NCBI GenBank assembly: GCA_031277795.1
Contig: JAITLQ010000005.1
Span: 62,001 to 126,000, forward strand
From: Arthrobacter sp.
GTDB lineage: Bacteria; Actinomycetota; Actinomycetes; Actinomycetales; Micrococcaceae
Reading direction: 5' to 3'
DNA length: 64,000 nt
Shown: piece by piece, positions 26,214-35,443 of the stretch
Numbering within the stretch: the stretch's first letter is position 1
Layout of the letters: each line of letters starts with the position of its first letter
Position numbers and translations under genes: made by a program
Notes under the pieces: model-generated
The model's input: only the letters and a program-made list of their open reading frames with translations
Database searches by the model: none
Told to the model about the DNA's origin: nothing

Positions 26214-26218
26214 AGACG

Positions 26219-29200
26219 CTAGTGCCTGCGCGCCGTGCGCTGGCGCAGCATCACCCCCGTGCCAGCGAGCAGCAGGAGCAGGGCCGCTGCGGCCCACCAC
26301 AGACCGGAGACTCCGGTCTGGGCGAGCTGTTCGTTCTCGCCGGCCTGGACCGTGGGAGACGAGCCGTCTGGATCGACGCCCTGCGACGCCGAGCCCTGCC
26401 CGGTCGCCGTGGATTCGCCCTTGCCGCCGGTGGACGGGGTGGGGGCAACGCCCGCATCGCCGGTCGAGCCCGTGGAGCCGGTGGAACCGGTCCCGCCCGT
26501 GGAGCCGGTGGGCCCCGTGGGCTGGGTGGTTTCGCCTCCGCCGGTGGAACCGGTGGAACCGGTGGGCTCGGTGGACTTGGTCGGCTCCGTCGGCTCCGTC
26601 GGCTCGGTGGTGCCCGGCGTCTCCGCAGCCACCACGGTCACCGTGTAGCTGACCTTGGCCAGCTCGGGGTCGAGCTCCTCCTCCGCCGTCAGATTGAAGA
26701 CGGGCTGCCCGTCCACGTCGAAATGCACCGTGGCCGCGCGCGCGTGCCGGCGGGGATCGTACAGACCCTCGTCGGTCGCCTCGCCCGGGTTTGAGGTGTC
26801 GTTCTCGGTCCGCGAGTGGAACACGATCACGGGATTGCCCCACTCGTCCGTGGTGAACGAGTTGTGACCGGGGCCCATCTGTCCCGGAACGTCGTCCGTG
26901 GTCAGGACGGGATAACCCGTCTTGGTCCACGAGGCAGGGTCCATGAGATCGGCGTCCTCGTCCGCGCTGAGCAGACCCACGGCGTAGTTCCGGTCAACGG
27001 TGGAGGCGGAGAAGGACACGTAGACCTTGCCGTCCTGGTGGATCACCGCGGGACCCTCGTCCACTTGCTGACCCTGCGCATCGTTGCGCTCCCACGCCTG
27101 CGTGGGCTCGCTGAGCAGGATCGAGGCCGAGATGAGTTGCGTGGGATCCTTCGGGTCGATCTCACCCATGCGCAGGACGGAGGCCCCGGGCTTCTCCGCC
27201 CAGATGAGGTAGTGGCGTCCGTTCTGCTCGAAGGCGGTCATGTCCAGCGAGAAGTGCGTGAACGCCTGGGTGTCACCGGCCGCGGCCTTGACCTGGCCCA
27301 GCATGGTCCAGTTGGCCATGTCCATGACCTTCTCGCCCGTGAAGTCCCCGCCGGTGTACTTGAGCATGACCGGGCGGATATCCCACACGCCTCCCTTGCG
27401 GGCGGAGGTGAAGAGGATGTACCAGTCATCGCCGATCTTCTGCAGCTCGGGGGCCCAGATGTACGGGTTGAAGTCGTCGGTGGATGACTCGTCCCAGACG
27501 GTGACCTCCTCCGCGTCCTGCAGCCCCGAGATGCTCTTGGCGCGGCGCAGGATCACGCGGTCGTAGCCCTCGGGATCGCTGGCGTTGACCATGGGGTAGG
27601 AGGACGTGAAGTAGTACCAGCCGTCGTCTCCCAGCGTGACGTCCGGGTCGGCCCGGCGCTCCACGAGGGGGTCGGGATAGCTGGGGCGCTCCACGGTGCC
27701 CGTGACCGTGTAGGTCCCGGGCGTGGAGGGATCCACCTTGGCCAACTCCTCCGCGTTCCAGGTCACCGGGAAGGTGCTCGTGGAACCCGAGGAGTATTCG
27801 ACGGTGGCCGTCTCCGGAGCCTCCGGCGCGTCGTCACCCACGGCGATGCTGGCATCGTCGATGCCCGAGATCCCCGTGTTCGTGACGCGGCCGAGCTTCG
27901 TGGCGATGCGCTCGGTCTCGCCGGCGGTGAGGGCCAAGGCGGATACGCCGGTGGCGTCGGAGGGCAGCCCCTCCACGGTCGGCTCGGCGGCTGCGCGCTG
28001 CGTTGCCGAGCGCTGGGCATCCGAGGCCGAGAGCTTCTCCGGGGCGGAGAAGGTCTTGAAGTCCGCCGTGCTGACGCGGTAGCGCTGGGCGTCCTTCGTG
28101 TCGCTGAAGTCCAGCACGAAGACGCCCTCGGCGTTGCGATAGTCCACGGACACGCTCGAGGCGGTGAGCCCGTCGGCGAAGTTCACGAGCCGCTCGTTCG
28201 TGAAGCTCGTGAGGTCGGCCGAGTCGTAGACGTAGAGCTTGCCGGTGGGGCCGCTCGCCCCCATCTCGGGGGCCACCAACCCAAATCCACCCTCCGGCGA
28301 ACGGAAGATCGTCGGTTGGCCGAAGCGCACCGAACCCAGCGTGGGGTACAGGACGGCCCGACCCTTGTTGCCGGGGGTGAACGCGCCGCTCTCGCCCGCC
28401 GTTGCGAGGTGGAGGACATCGGTGAACTTCGTGGAGCCCTCGAGCAGGTACGAGGACACGAAGCCGGCGTCCTTCGCCAGCACCTTCACGACGTACTCAC
28501 GGGTGCTCGAAGCGGCGCCGAGGCTGAAGGTCGCCGTGAGGGTGACCTCCCGGGCGGCGTCGCCGCGGGTGACCCGCCCGGTCTCGCTGAGCGTGTCCGG
28601 GGCAGAGCTTGACCACGCGACCCGCACGCCGTCGACCTCGTTGACCAAGGTGATGTCGGCGGAGGCCACGCTCAAGCCGAGCTTGAAGGCGTCCGCCGCC
28701 AGGGCGACGTCGTTGTTCGGGTCCTGGGAGAGCACCTTCACCTCGAAGTCGCGGGTGATGCTCGTGCCGCCGAGGGTCAGCGTGGCGGTGAGCGTGACCT
28801 TGGCGTCGTCGCCTTCGGGGCGGGTGACCGTGCCATCGGCTCCGAGGTGCTTGGCGTCGCTCGTGCTCCAGGTGATCTGTGAACCCTCGGTGCCCGTGGC
28901 GGGCAGGGTCAGATCCGCGATGGTCGTCGCCGGAACCGAGAGGGCCTTGGCGTCGGTCTCCAGCGCCGCCTTGACCACCGAGGCGTCCGCCCCGGCGTAG
29001 TAGCGCTGCTGGACCTGGGCGGGCGTGGCCGCCGAGGTGGTGACCAGCAGATCCTTCACACCGCCGGCGTAGAACTTGTCTGCGTAGGACGAGCGACCGA
29101 TGTAGGCCACCAGGTTCTTGCCCAGATCGGAGACGCTGCGATCCGTCTGGACCGTGCCGATGGCGGTGCCATTGAGGTAGCCGGTGAGCTTTCCCTTCTC

Positions 29201-32200
29201 CAACACCGTGGTGTACAGCGCCCACTCGTCCGAGGTGGTGGGACCGGGGATGCCCTGCGCCGCATTCGTGGGCGCGATGCCCTTCTCGGTACCCCACGGG
29301 GCCGTGGCGCTCACCGAGCCGGTGATGACGGACTTGAATTGGTTGGAGCCGTTGCGGGGATTGAAGAGCCAGTAGTTGTTCGGCGTCGCCTCGGTTGAGC
29401 CGAAGAAGAGCGCCGCGTAGTTGCCTGCCCCCGTGGTGTTCTTGAGCCACACCGACACCGTCATGGTGTCCTTGGCATCAAAGGTGCCCCGGGGAATCTC
29501 CACGTAGGCCGCACCGGACGTCGCCGAGCCGCCGGGGAGCGTGAGCACCCCGTCGTTGACCTTCGCGCCCGTGCCCTTGATGGTGCCGTTGTACCCGTTT
29601 CCGGAGGTGTCGGGGACGGTGGTGCCGGCGGACGCGGCACCCAGCTGCGTGAAGTCGTAGTGCAACAGGGTCTTGTCCTCTTGCGCCTCCTTCACGGTGA
29701 TGCTGAGGCTGCCCTTCAGCTCGAGCCCGGCGACGGAGCCGTCGAGCTTCACGGTGCCGGCGGCCGCGTTGTAGTCGGCCGGGAGCTCGTCCCAGGTGAC
29801 GGCGAGGTCGCGGGTTGACCCGTCCTTGAAAGTGACCTTGGTCTTGCTGGGCAGCGAGGCCTTCTCGCCCACCTCGATCGCGAGCGTCTGGGCCTGAACG
29901 GCCGTCGGCTCCGGGAGGTACTTCTTCATGATGGCGGCGTACTCGGTGGCCGTGACCGGCAGCACCGTGCCGTGACGCGGCGTCGTGGGTGGAAGCGTCG
30001 CGTCGGTGACGGCGGTCCACTTGGCGTCCTTCAGCGTGGGGGAGAAGAGCGGCAGGTACTTGCGACCGCCGAACTCGTCAACGAAGAGGTAGTAGCCGGA
30101 GCCGTTCACGTCGCCCTCGTTGGCCTTGAAGACCGTGGGGCCTTCCACGTTGCCCGTGCCGGCCGACTTGCCGATGCACTTCGCGCCCATGCTCCAGCCA
30201 CCGTTCTTGTCGGTGAGCGCCGTGAGCGAGGCGGAGGTCTCCTCGAAGACGTCGAGGCAACCGTAAGCCTGGCCCTCGTCCTTGGTGTAGCGGTAGTAGG
30301 TGTCGCCTTCCTTGATGACGGTGGAGTCGATGCGGGACGTGCCCGTGTCCTGCCATACCTTGGCCTCGCTGAACGTGCGGAAGTCGCGCGTGGTGGCGTA
30401 CATCATCGTGTTCGGCGGGCTGGAGGCGGTGTGGCTCGGATCGTTGTCCGCGTAGAGCTTGGAGGCCCAAAACACCACGTAGGACCCGAGGGAATCGTCC
30501 CAGTACGCCTCGGGGGCCCAGGTGTTGCCCGCGTTGTCTGGGGAGACCTTGACGTGGCGCTGCTCGGACCAGTTCACGAGGTCGTGGGACTCCCACACCT
30601 CGATGTACTGGCTGCCCGAGCGCTGGGAGGCGTCCCAGCTGGTGCCGCCGCCGATCGAGAGGTCCGTGGCGATCATGTAGAAGGTGTCGCCCTCGGGGGA
30701 ACGCACGATGAAAGGATCGCGCAGGCCGGTGGTGGACTTGGTCGACGAGATGACGGGAGCGCCGCCGTTGAGATCGATCCAGTCGCGGGCGTTGTTGCCG
30801 TTCGAGGCCCCGAGGTAGATCTTCTCCCCGCCCTTGGTGTCCGCCGTGAAGTAGGTGAAGAGGTACCCGGTGGTGGGTTCCTTCTCCGGCAGGGCAGGGA
30901 CCGTCGCGTCGAAGCTGCGGTCGGCGGACGCCGAGCCGCGGGACACCGTGGCCGTCAGCGTCGGCGTGGCCGACGCCTCTCCCGTGGCGGGGCGGTGGAC
31001 CACCCCGTCCGCAGCGATGACCCCGGGCTGGCTTGAGGACCAGGTCACCGGCAGGCCGCCCACGCTGCCGGGCAGCGTGATGTTCCCGCGGATGTCGTCC
31101 AGGCCGTCGACGGCGAGCTTGGCGAGGGCCGCATCGACCGCCGCTTGATCGGGATTGGCGACCCCGGGCACCGTCGCCGTGGCGTCGGCGCTCGCGTCCA
31201 CGCGGCCGGCGCTCGCCGTGACGGTGAGCGTGACGCTTTGGTCCTGCGTGGTGCGGTTGACCGTGCCCGTGGCGCTGATGGCCGCGGTGTTCGACGACGC
31301 CCACTTCAGCGTGGTGCCACGCGGTCCGGTGGTGGGGAGGGTCAGGTCGGCGACGACGGCGCTCGTGTCGCCGAGCTGTTCGGTGGCCCAGTCGGCGTCT
31401 TGCTGCGCCAACGAGAGGCGTCCGGTATCCGCGAGGTCAGCCACCGCCGAGGCGGAGAGCGCGTGATCGTAGATGCGCACATCGCGCAGAAGACCCTGGT
31501 AGGAGTTGTCAGCCTTGTAGGCCGAGGTCCCCAGGACGTTGCGGGTGGTCTTGCCCCCACCGATCTCGGAGGGCTTGATCGTCACGTTGGTGTTGCGAGC
31601 CACCTCGGTACCGTCCTCGTAGAGGACGCCGACGGTACCGGTCTGGGTGTAGGTCACGCGCTTCCACACGCCCTTGGCCAGATTGCTCGTGACCTTGGTG
31701 CTTTGTTCCTTGCTCCAGGCTCCGGTGGAGAGCGTGGCGCGGTACGGCGTGCTCGTGGTGAAGAGGTAGCCGGTCCCGGATTCCGGGGTCCCGACGGCCT
31801 CGTTGCCGAGGTTGTAGAGGAAGTGGTTCCCGGAGAGCTTCGGGTCCACCCACGCATCCATCGTGACGGTGATGGAGTCGAGGCCGGCGATGAGGTTATC
31901 CGGCAGCTTGATGGCATTGCCGCTTGAGGCGGAACCGCCGGAGAAGCGGAAGCCTGCGCCGTCGGTCCAGGTGGCCGTGCCGCTCACCGTTGCCGTGTGC
32001 CCGTGGCCGGAGGCGTCCTGAACCGTGGTGCCGTCGGCCTGGTCGAGCGGGTACCAGGCCACCATGCCGTCGATCGGCGCCGCGGCCTCCGGCGCGGCCG
32101 GCGAGACCGTTGCTGCTTGGGCGGTGAGGGGCGGCGAAGCCGCCACCAACGCCGAGAGGCCGAGGGCGGCCACGCTCGTGAGAGCGAGGGCCGAGCGGGC

Positions 32201-32218
32201 CAGGGGATGCGGTAACAC
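26219..32218 (-). CDS. Cell-wall-anchored multidomain double-GH43 arabinan/arabinoxylan-degrading enzyme
   Basis: Giant secreted protein of 1999 residues. Order: signal peptide (1-36, cleavage after TAQA); LamG/concanavalin-like domain (47-264); two atrophied Ig-like domains (274-352, 359-441); GH43 domain 1 (about 451-769; catalytic Asp in GLRDPF at 501, WAPEAYWD, acid Glu in NVEGP at 692); Ig-like (772-844); second LamG (848-1072); two Ig-like (1079-1247); a GH43-like, possibly inactive blade region (1251-1399); Ig-like linker; GH43 domain 2 (about 1514-1844; Asp in RADPDV at 1524, YIWAPEL, Glu in VDEGP at 1721); Thr/Pro/Gly/Ser linker; LAQTG sorting signal (1965-1969), membrane helix, basic tail. 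Paired GH43 domains occur in bifidobacterial arabinofuranosidases. It should free arabinose for the adjacent importer. GTG at 32218 follows GGAGG; an upstream ATG at 32296 lies inside the promoter. Confidence 0.9.
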   Translation of the reverse strand: MLPHPLARSALALTSVAALGLSALVAASPPLTAQAATVSPAAPEAAAPIDGMVAWYPLDQADGTTVQDASGHGHTATVSGTATWTDGAGFRFSGGSASSGNAIKLPDNLIAGLDSITVTMDAWVDPKLSGNHFLYNLGNEAVGTPESGTGYLFTTSTPYRATLSTGAWSKEQSTKVTSNLAKGVWKRVTYTQTGTVGVLYEDGTEVARNTNVTIKPSEIGGGKTTRNVLGTSAYKADNSYQGLLRDVRIYDHALSASAVADLADTGRLSLAQQDADWATEQLGDTSAVVADLTLPTTGPRGTTLKWASSNTAAISATGTVNRTTQDQSVTLTVTASAGRVDASADATATVPGVANPDQAAVDAALAKLAVDGLDDIRGNITLPGSVGGLPVTWSSSQPGVIAADGVVHRPATGEASATPTLTATVSRGSASADRSFDATVPALPEKEPTTGYLFTYFTADTKGGEKIYLGASNGNNARDWIDLNGGAPVISSTKSTTGLRDPFIVRSPEGDTFYMIATDLSIGGGTSWDASQRSGSQYIEVWESHDLVNWSEQRHVKVSPDNAGNTWAPEAYWDDSLGSYVVFWASKLYADNDPSHTASSPPNTMMYATTRDFRTFSEAKVWQDTGTSRIDSTVIKEGDTYYRYTKDEGQAYGCLDVFEETSASLTALTDKNGGWSMGAKCIGKSAGTGNVEGPTVFKANEGDVNGSGYYLFVDEFGGRKYLPLFSPTLKDAKWTAVTDATLPPTTPRHGTVLPVTATEYAAIMKKYLPEPTAVQAQTLAIEVGEKASLPSKTKVTFKDGSTRDLAVTWDELPADYNAAAGTVKLDGSVAGLELKGSLSITVKEAQEDKTLLHYDFTQLGAASAGTTVPDTSGNGYNGTIKGTGAKVNDGVLTLPGGSATSGAAYVEIPRGTFDAKDTMTVSVWLKNTTGAGNYAALFFGSTEATPNNYWLFNPRNGSNQFKSVITGSVSATAPWGTEKGIAPTNAAQGIPGPTTSDEWALYTTVLEKGKLTGYLNGTAIGTVQTDRSVSDLGKNLVAYIGRSSYADKFYAGGVKDLLVTTSAATPAQVQQRYYAGADASVVKAALETDAKALSVPATTIADLTLPATGTEGSQITWSTSDAKHLGADGTVTRPEGDDAKVTLTATLTLGGTSITRDFEVKVLSQDPNNDVALAADAFKLGLSVASADITLVNEVDGVRVAWSSSAPDTLSETGRVTRGDAAREVTLTATFSLGAASSTREYVVKVLAKDAGFVSSYLLEGSTKFTDVLHLATAGESGAFTPGNKGRAVLYPTLGSVRFGQPTIFRSPEGGFGLVAPEMGASGPTGKLYVYDSADLTSFTNERLVNFADGLTASSVSVDYRNAEGVFVLDFSDTKDAQRYRVSTADFKTFSAPEKLSASDAQRSATQRAAAEPTVEGLPSDATGVSALALTAGETERIATKLGRVTNTGISGIDDASIAVGDDAPEAPETATVEYSSGSTSTFPVTWNAEELAKVDPSTPGTYTVTGTVERPSYPDPLVERRADPDVTLGDDGWYYFTSSYPMVNASDPEGYDRVILRRAKSISGLQDAEEVTVWDESSTDDFNPYIWAPELQKIGDDWYILFTSARKGGVWDIRPVMLKYTGGDFTGEKVMDMANWTMLGQVKAAAGDTQAFTHFSLDMTAFEQNGRHYLIWAEKPGASVLRMGEIDPKDPTQLISASILLSEPTQAWERNDAQGQQVDEGPAVIHQDGKVYVSFSASTVDRNYAVGLLSADEDADLMDPASWTKTGYPVLTTDDVPGQMGPGHNSFTTDEWGNPVIVFHSRTENDTSNPGEATDEGLYDPRRHARAATVHFDVDGQPVFNLTAEEELDPELAKVSYTVTVVAAETPGTTEPTEPTEPTKSTEPTGSTGSTGGGETTQPTGPTGSTGGTGSTGSTGSTGDAGVAPTPSTGGKGESTATGQGSASQGVDPDGSSPTVQAGENEQLAQTGVSGLWWAAAALLLLLAGTGVMLRQRTARRH

Positions 32219-32274
32219 GATGAGTTCCTCCTGGGGAGTGGGGGAGCGGGAAAACGCCAAGGGCGCTCGCACGA

Positions 32275-32311
32275 AAGTTACCGGTAACAATCTCATGAGA
32301 CAAGGGTCACA
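32275..32311 (-). promoter_or_regulatory. Promoter, LacI-type operator and CRP-like site of the GH43 gene
   Basis: On the minus strand TTGTCT (32303-32298), a 17-nt spacer and TAACTT (32280-32275) form the promoter. The perfect 12-bp palindrome GTTACCGGTAAC (32277-32288) overlaps the -10 box, as the near-identical site does at the importer operon. TGAGA-N6-TCACA (32296-32311) matches the CRP/GlxR consensus in 9 of 10 bases and overlaps the -35 box. Confidence 0.7.
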
Positions 32312-32331
32312 GTCTCATGCCCTCCCCTCGC

Positions 32332-33072
32332 TCACCGCGGCGGGGTGTGCTCGTCGATCCACAGCACCGAGGGTCGGCGGTCCTGCGCGAGCGTGCGCGG
32401 GTCGCGATAGCGCTCCTTGCGGCCATGTCCGGACTTCAGCCCCCAGTGCACGCAGCGCGCCGAACAGTGCCCGCCCCGCGAGACGGTTCCCACGATGCTT
32501 CCGGCTCGCACGGCGTCCCCCGCGGCGACGGAGGGGGCCACCGGCTCAAGCGTGGTGCGCCAGCCGCCTCCCACCTCGATGGACACCGTGGGGCGGCCGG
32601 CCACCGTGCCGGCGAAGCTCACGACCCCGTCGGCGGGGGCCACGACGGTGTCCCCTTCCGCGGCGGCGAGGTCGACGCCGCGGTGCCCGGCGTCCCAGCG
32701 CCGTTCGGGGGCGTCGTAGTCCGCCACCATCCCGACGCTCTCCCATGCCGTGCCGGGGGCGGGTGCCCGCCCGACGGGCGGCACCCCGGCCGCGGCGGTG
32801 AGGGCCGCCGCCGAGAGCCCGAGGAGGACCGCGGCCCGCCGGCGACCGGCCCGTTCCTTGGCGAGCCTGAACGAGGCGGCACGCGGCGCGGGGACGATCG
32901 GGGGCGGCTGCTCGGGCGGCGGCGGCCCCGGGCTGGGTGGCGGGCCGGGCCTGGGCGGCGGCCCCGGGCTGGGCGGTTCGGCCGTCGCCACCGTGGCGGG
33001 GGCCGCGGCGAGGCGCGGCTTGGCGAGCAATCGGGGCGGCGCGGCCCCGGCCGCGCGGTGCACTGTCCTCAT
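32332..33072 (-). CDS. M23 family metallopeptidase (LytM domain)
   Basis: Probable peptidoglycan endopeptidase of about 246 residues. N-terminal part is Pro/Gly rich (PPPRPGPPPSPGPPPPEQPP), followed by a basic stretch and a hydrophobic segment (AAVLLGLSAAALTAAAGVPP) that should act as membrane anchor or signal. The LytM domain shows the zinc site HRGVDL (His and Asp) and CVHWGL (His of HxH-type motif, here HWG), with paired Cys in GHCSARC as in many actinobacterial members. The start is uncertain: ATG 33072 is preferred; ATG 33183 has GGAG before it, but that sequence is part of a palindrome at the rpsB promoter. An M23 gene next to rpsB is common in actinomycetes. Confidence 0.82.
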   Translation of the reverse strand: MRTVHRAAGAAPPRLLAKPRLAAAPATVATAEPPSPGPPPRPGPPPSPGPPPPEQPPPIVPAPRAASFRLAKERAGRRRAAVLLGLSAAALTAAAGVPPVGRAPAPGTAWESVGMVADYDAPERRWDAGHRGVDLAAAEGDTVVAPADGVVSFAGTVAGRPTVSIEVGGGWRTTLEPVAPSVAAGDAVRAGSIVGTVSRGGHCSARCVHWGLKSGHGRKERYRDPRTLAQDRRPSVLWIDEHTPPR

Positions 33073-33183
33073 CCACCCAGGGTGCCCCTCGAGGGCCAGT
33101 CCGCGCCGCGGCGTCGCGCAGTGATGTGAACAGCGGCTGGCCGTGAGGGGAAGTGTGGGCCAGCGCACTGGCCCGGGTGTCAT

Positions 33184-33449
33184 GGCACGCTCCAGCGTGC
33201 CCTACAATGGAAAGAGCGATGTCGTGTGCCCGCATGCGGTGCCACACATCGACTTCGCGCATCGCGCACCGGCCCCCTTCGGGGAGTCGGCACCCCAGCC
33301 CGTGGTCCGGATTCTTCCGGTGGGTTGCTGTGGCCCGCCCCGCGGGCAAACGATGCCAGGGATCGTGGCCCATTCGGGGCCGGGATCGTCAACCGCAAAC
33401 GATAAGGGCGGGAGCGCGCTGCGCGTGCCCCGTTCGAAAGGAGCACGAC
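33184..33449 (+). promoter_or_regulatory. rpsB promoter region and long 5' leader
   Basis: GGCACGCT (33184-33191) and AGCGTGCC (33194-33201) form an 18-bp palindrome directly before the -10-like box TACAAT (33203-33208). Transcription from there gives a leader of about 235 nt before rpsB, with several GC-rich stem-forming segments. Ribosomal protein S2 leaders often carry autoregulatory structure, but no known fold was recognised by eye. No gene is supported here. Confidence 0.45.
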
Positions 33450-34268
33450 ATGCCCGTCGTGACCATGCGCCAGCTGCTGGACTCCGGTGTCCACTTCGGC
33501 CACCAGACCCGTCGCTGGAACCCCAAGATGAAGCGCTTCATCTTCACCGAGCGCAACGGCATCTACATCATCGATCTCCAGCAGTCGCTGGGCTACATCG
33601 ATCGCGCCTTCGAGTTCGTGAAGCAGACCGTGGCCCACGGCGGCTCCGTGCTCTTCGTCGGCACCAAGAAGCAGGCCCAGGAGGCCATCGCCGAGCAGGC
33701 CACGCGCGTCAACATGCCGTACGTGAACCACCGCTGGCTCGGCGGCATGCTGACCAACTTCGCCACGGTCTCCAAGCGCGTTCAGCGCATGAAGGAGCTC
33801 GAGGAGATCAACTTTGAGGACGTCGCCGGCTCCGGCCACACCAAGAAGGAGCTCCTGCTCCTCAAGCGTGAGCTGACCAAGCTGCAGTCCAACCTGGGCG
33901 GCATCCGCAACATGACCCGCACCCCCTCCATGGTGTGGATCGTTGACACCAAGAAGGAGCACCTCGCGGTGGACGAGGCCCAGAAGCTGGGCATCCCCGT
34001 GGTCGCCATCCTGGACACCAACTGCGATCCCGACGAGGTCACCTACCCGATCCCGGGCAACGACGATGCGATCCGCTCCGTCAACCTGCTGACCCGCGTC
34101 ATCGCCGACGCCGTGGCCGAGGGCCTCATGGTCCGCCACAACGGTGGCGAGAAGGGCGAGGCCGCCGCCGAGCCGATGGCCGAGTGGGAGCGCGAGCTGC
34201 TCGAGGGCCAGCAGGCCGAGGCCCCCGCCGCCGAGGCCGCCGCGGCCCCGGCCGAGGGCGAGAAGTAA
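33450..34268 (+). CDS. rpsB: 30S ribosomal protein S2
   Basis: Small-subunit protein of 272 residues needed for S1/mRNA-channel architecture of the 30S particle. The N-terminus [20 protein letters not shown] and [20 protein letters not shown] are diagnostic, as are the [10 protein letters not shown] and [12 protein letters not shown] motifs. The last 40 or so residues form a Glu/Ala-rich tail typical of actinobacterial S2. ATG at 33450 follows GAAAGGAG. The gene starts the conserved rpsB-tsf-pyrH-frr-cdsA order. Confidence 0.99.
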   Translation: MPVVTMRQLLDSGVHFGHQTRRWNPKMKRFIFTERNGIYIIDLQQSLGYIDRAFEFVKQTVAHGGSVLFVGTKKQAQEAIAEQATRVNMPYVNHRWLGGMLTNFATVSKRVQRMKELEEINFEDVAGSGHTKKELLLLKRELTKLQSNLGGIRNMTRTPSMVWIVDTKKEHLAVDEAQKLGIPVVAILDTNCDPDEVTYPIPGNDDAIRSVNLLTRVIADAVAEGLMVRHNGGEKGEAAAEPMAEWERELLEGQQAEAPAAEAAAAPAEGEK

Positions 34269-34287
34269 GCCTTCGTTTGACGAACTG

Positions 34288-34320
34288 ACCGTGGGCCGGC
34301 CTGACCGGTCGGCCCACGGT
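34288..34320 (+). terminator. Hairpin between rpsB and tsf
   Basis: An 11-bp stem (34288-34298 with 34310-34320) follows rpsB by 19 nt and is trailed by TGTGTC. It may cause partial termination and so lower tsf relative to rpsB. Confidence 0.55.
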
Positions 34321-34390
34321 TGTGTCACGGCGAGAATCCGCCGTCAGACACTGATCCACGAATCAACTTCACACGAACGGGGTTACCCAC

Positions 34391-35230
34391 ATGGCGAACT
34401 ACACCGCCGCTGACATCAAGGCCCTGCGCGAGCTCACCGGCGCCGGCATGATGGACGTCAAGAAGGCTCTGGACGAGGCCGACGGCGACACCGCCAAGGC
34501 CGTCGAGATCATCCGCGTTAAGGGTCTCAAGGGCGCCACCAAGCGCGAGTCCCGCGCCACCGCCGAGGGCCTGGTCGCCGCCACCGTCGTTGACGGCAAG
34601 GTCGGCTACATGATCGAGCTCAACTGCGAGACCGACTTCGTCGCCAAGAACGACAAGTTCATCGCCGTTGCCAACACCGCGCTGGCCGCCGCCGTCGAGG
34701 CCGGCGCCGCCGACGTCGACGCCGTCCTGGCCGCTCCGGCCGAGGGCAAGACCGTCAAGGACGTCATCGACGAGCTCGGCGCCGTCCTGGGCGAGAAGCT
34801 GCAGCTGCGCCGCGTGTCCAAGGTCGAGGGTGACGTCGTTGACGCCTACCTGCACAAGACCTCCAAGGACCTGCCGGCTCAGGTGGGCGTCCTCGTGGCC
34901 GTCTCCGGTTCCGGTGAGGCCGCCGCCGTCGCCGCCCACGATGTGGCCGTGCACGTTGCCGCGATGTCCCCGACCTTCCTCACCCGTGAGGACGTCCCGG
35001 CCGACAAGGTCGCCGACGAGCGTCGCATCGCCGACGAGACGGCCCGCGCCGAGGGCAAGCCCGAGGCCGCGCTGCCGAAGATCGTTGAGGGTCGCCTGAC
35101 CGGCTTCTTCAAGGACGTCGTGCTGCTCGACCAGGCCTTCGCCAAGGACGCCAAAAAGTCCGTGGGCAAGGTCCTCGAGGAGGCCGGCGCCACCGCCACG
35201 GCCTTCGAGCGCTTCCGCGTCGGCGCCTGA
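34391..35230 (+). CDS. tsf: Translation elongation factor Ts
   Basis: Nucleotide exchange factor for EF-Tu, 279 residues. The N-terminal UBA-like domain has [27 protein letters not shown], and the exchange core has the family hallmark [16 protein letters not shown] (TDFV at the EF-Tu contact). The C-terminal half repeats the core fold as usual. It lies 122 bp downstream of rpsB across a hairpin. Length is normal for actinobacteria. Confidence 0.99.
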   Translation: MANYTAADIKALRELTGAGMMDVKKALDEADGDTAKAVEIIRVKGLKGATKRESRATAEGLVAATVVDGKVGYMIELNCETDFVAKNDKFIAVANTALAAAVEAGAADVDAVLAAPAEGKTVKDVIDELGAVLGEKLQLRRVSKVEGDVVDAYLHKTSKDLPAQVGVLVAVSGSGEAAAVAAHDVAVHVAAMSPTFLTREDVPADKVADERRIADETARAEGKPEAALPKIVEGRLTGFFKDVVLLDQAFAKDAKKSVGKVLEEAGATATAFERFRVGA

Positions 35231-35263
35231 TCACCCTTTAGGGGATCACCGCGCCCCACCAAC

Positions 35264-35300
35264 AAGGGCGGTCACCGGGTCATCCCGGCTGACCGCCCTT
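35264..35300 (+). terminator. Terminator after tsf
   Basis: AAGGGCGGTCA (35264-35274) pairs with TGACCGCCCTT (35290-35300), and the inner CCGGG/CCCGG extends the stem; TTGTTGTG follows. Confidence 0.8.
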
Positions 35301-35443
35301 TGTTGTGTCCTCACCCGCCCCGCCAGGGACCCCACGAGCCCGGCAGTGGTTGCCCTCATCCGGGCCCGAATCGTGGGAGAATCCTCAAGGCCGCACCGAA
35401 AGGCCATGAGGTACGCTTCAGCACCACGCGCAAGGAGACCTTC

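Noticed and set aside
33073-33183. N-terminal extension of the M23 peptidase to ATG 33183
   Set aside because: Its apparent ribosome site is part of the GGCACGCT/AGCGTGCC palindrome, and the added residues do not look like a signal or domain; it cannot be fully excluded.
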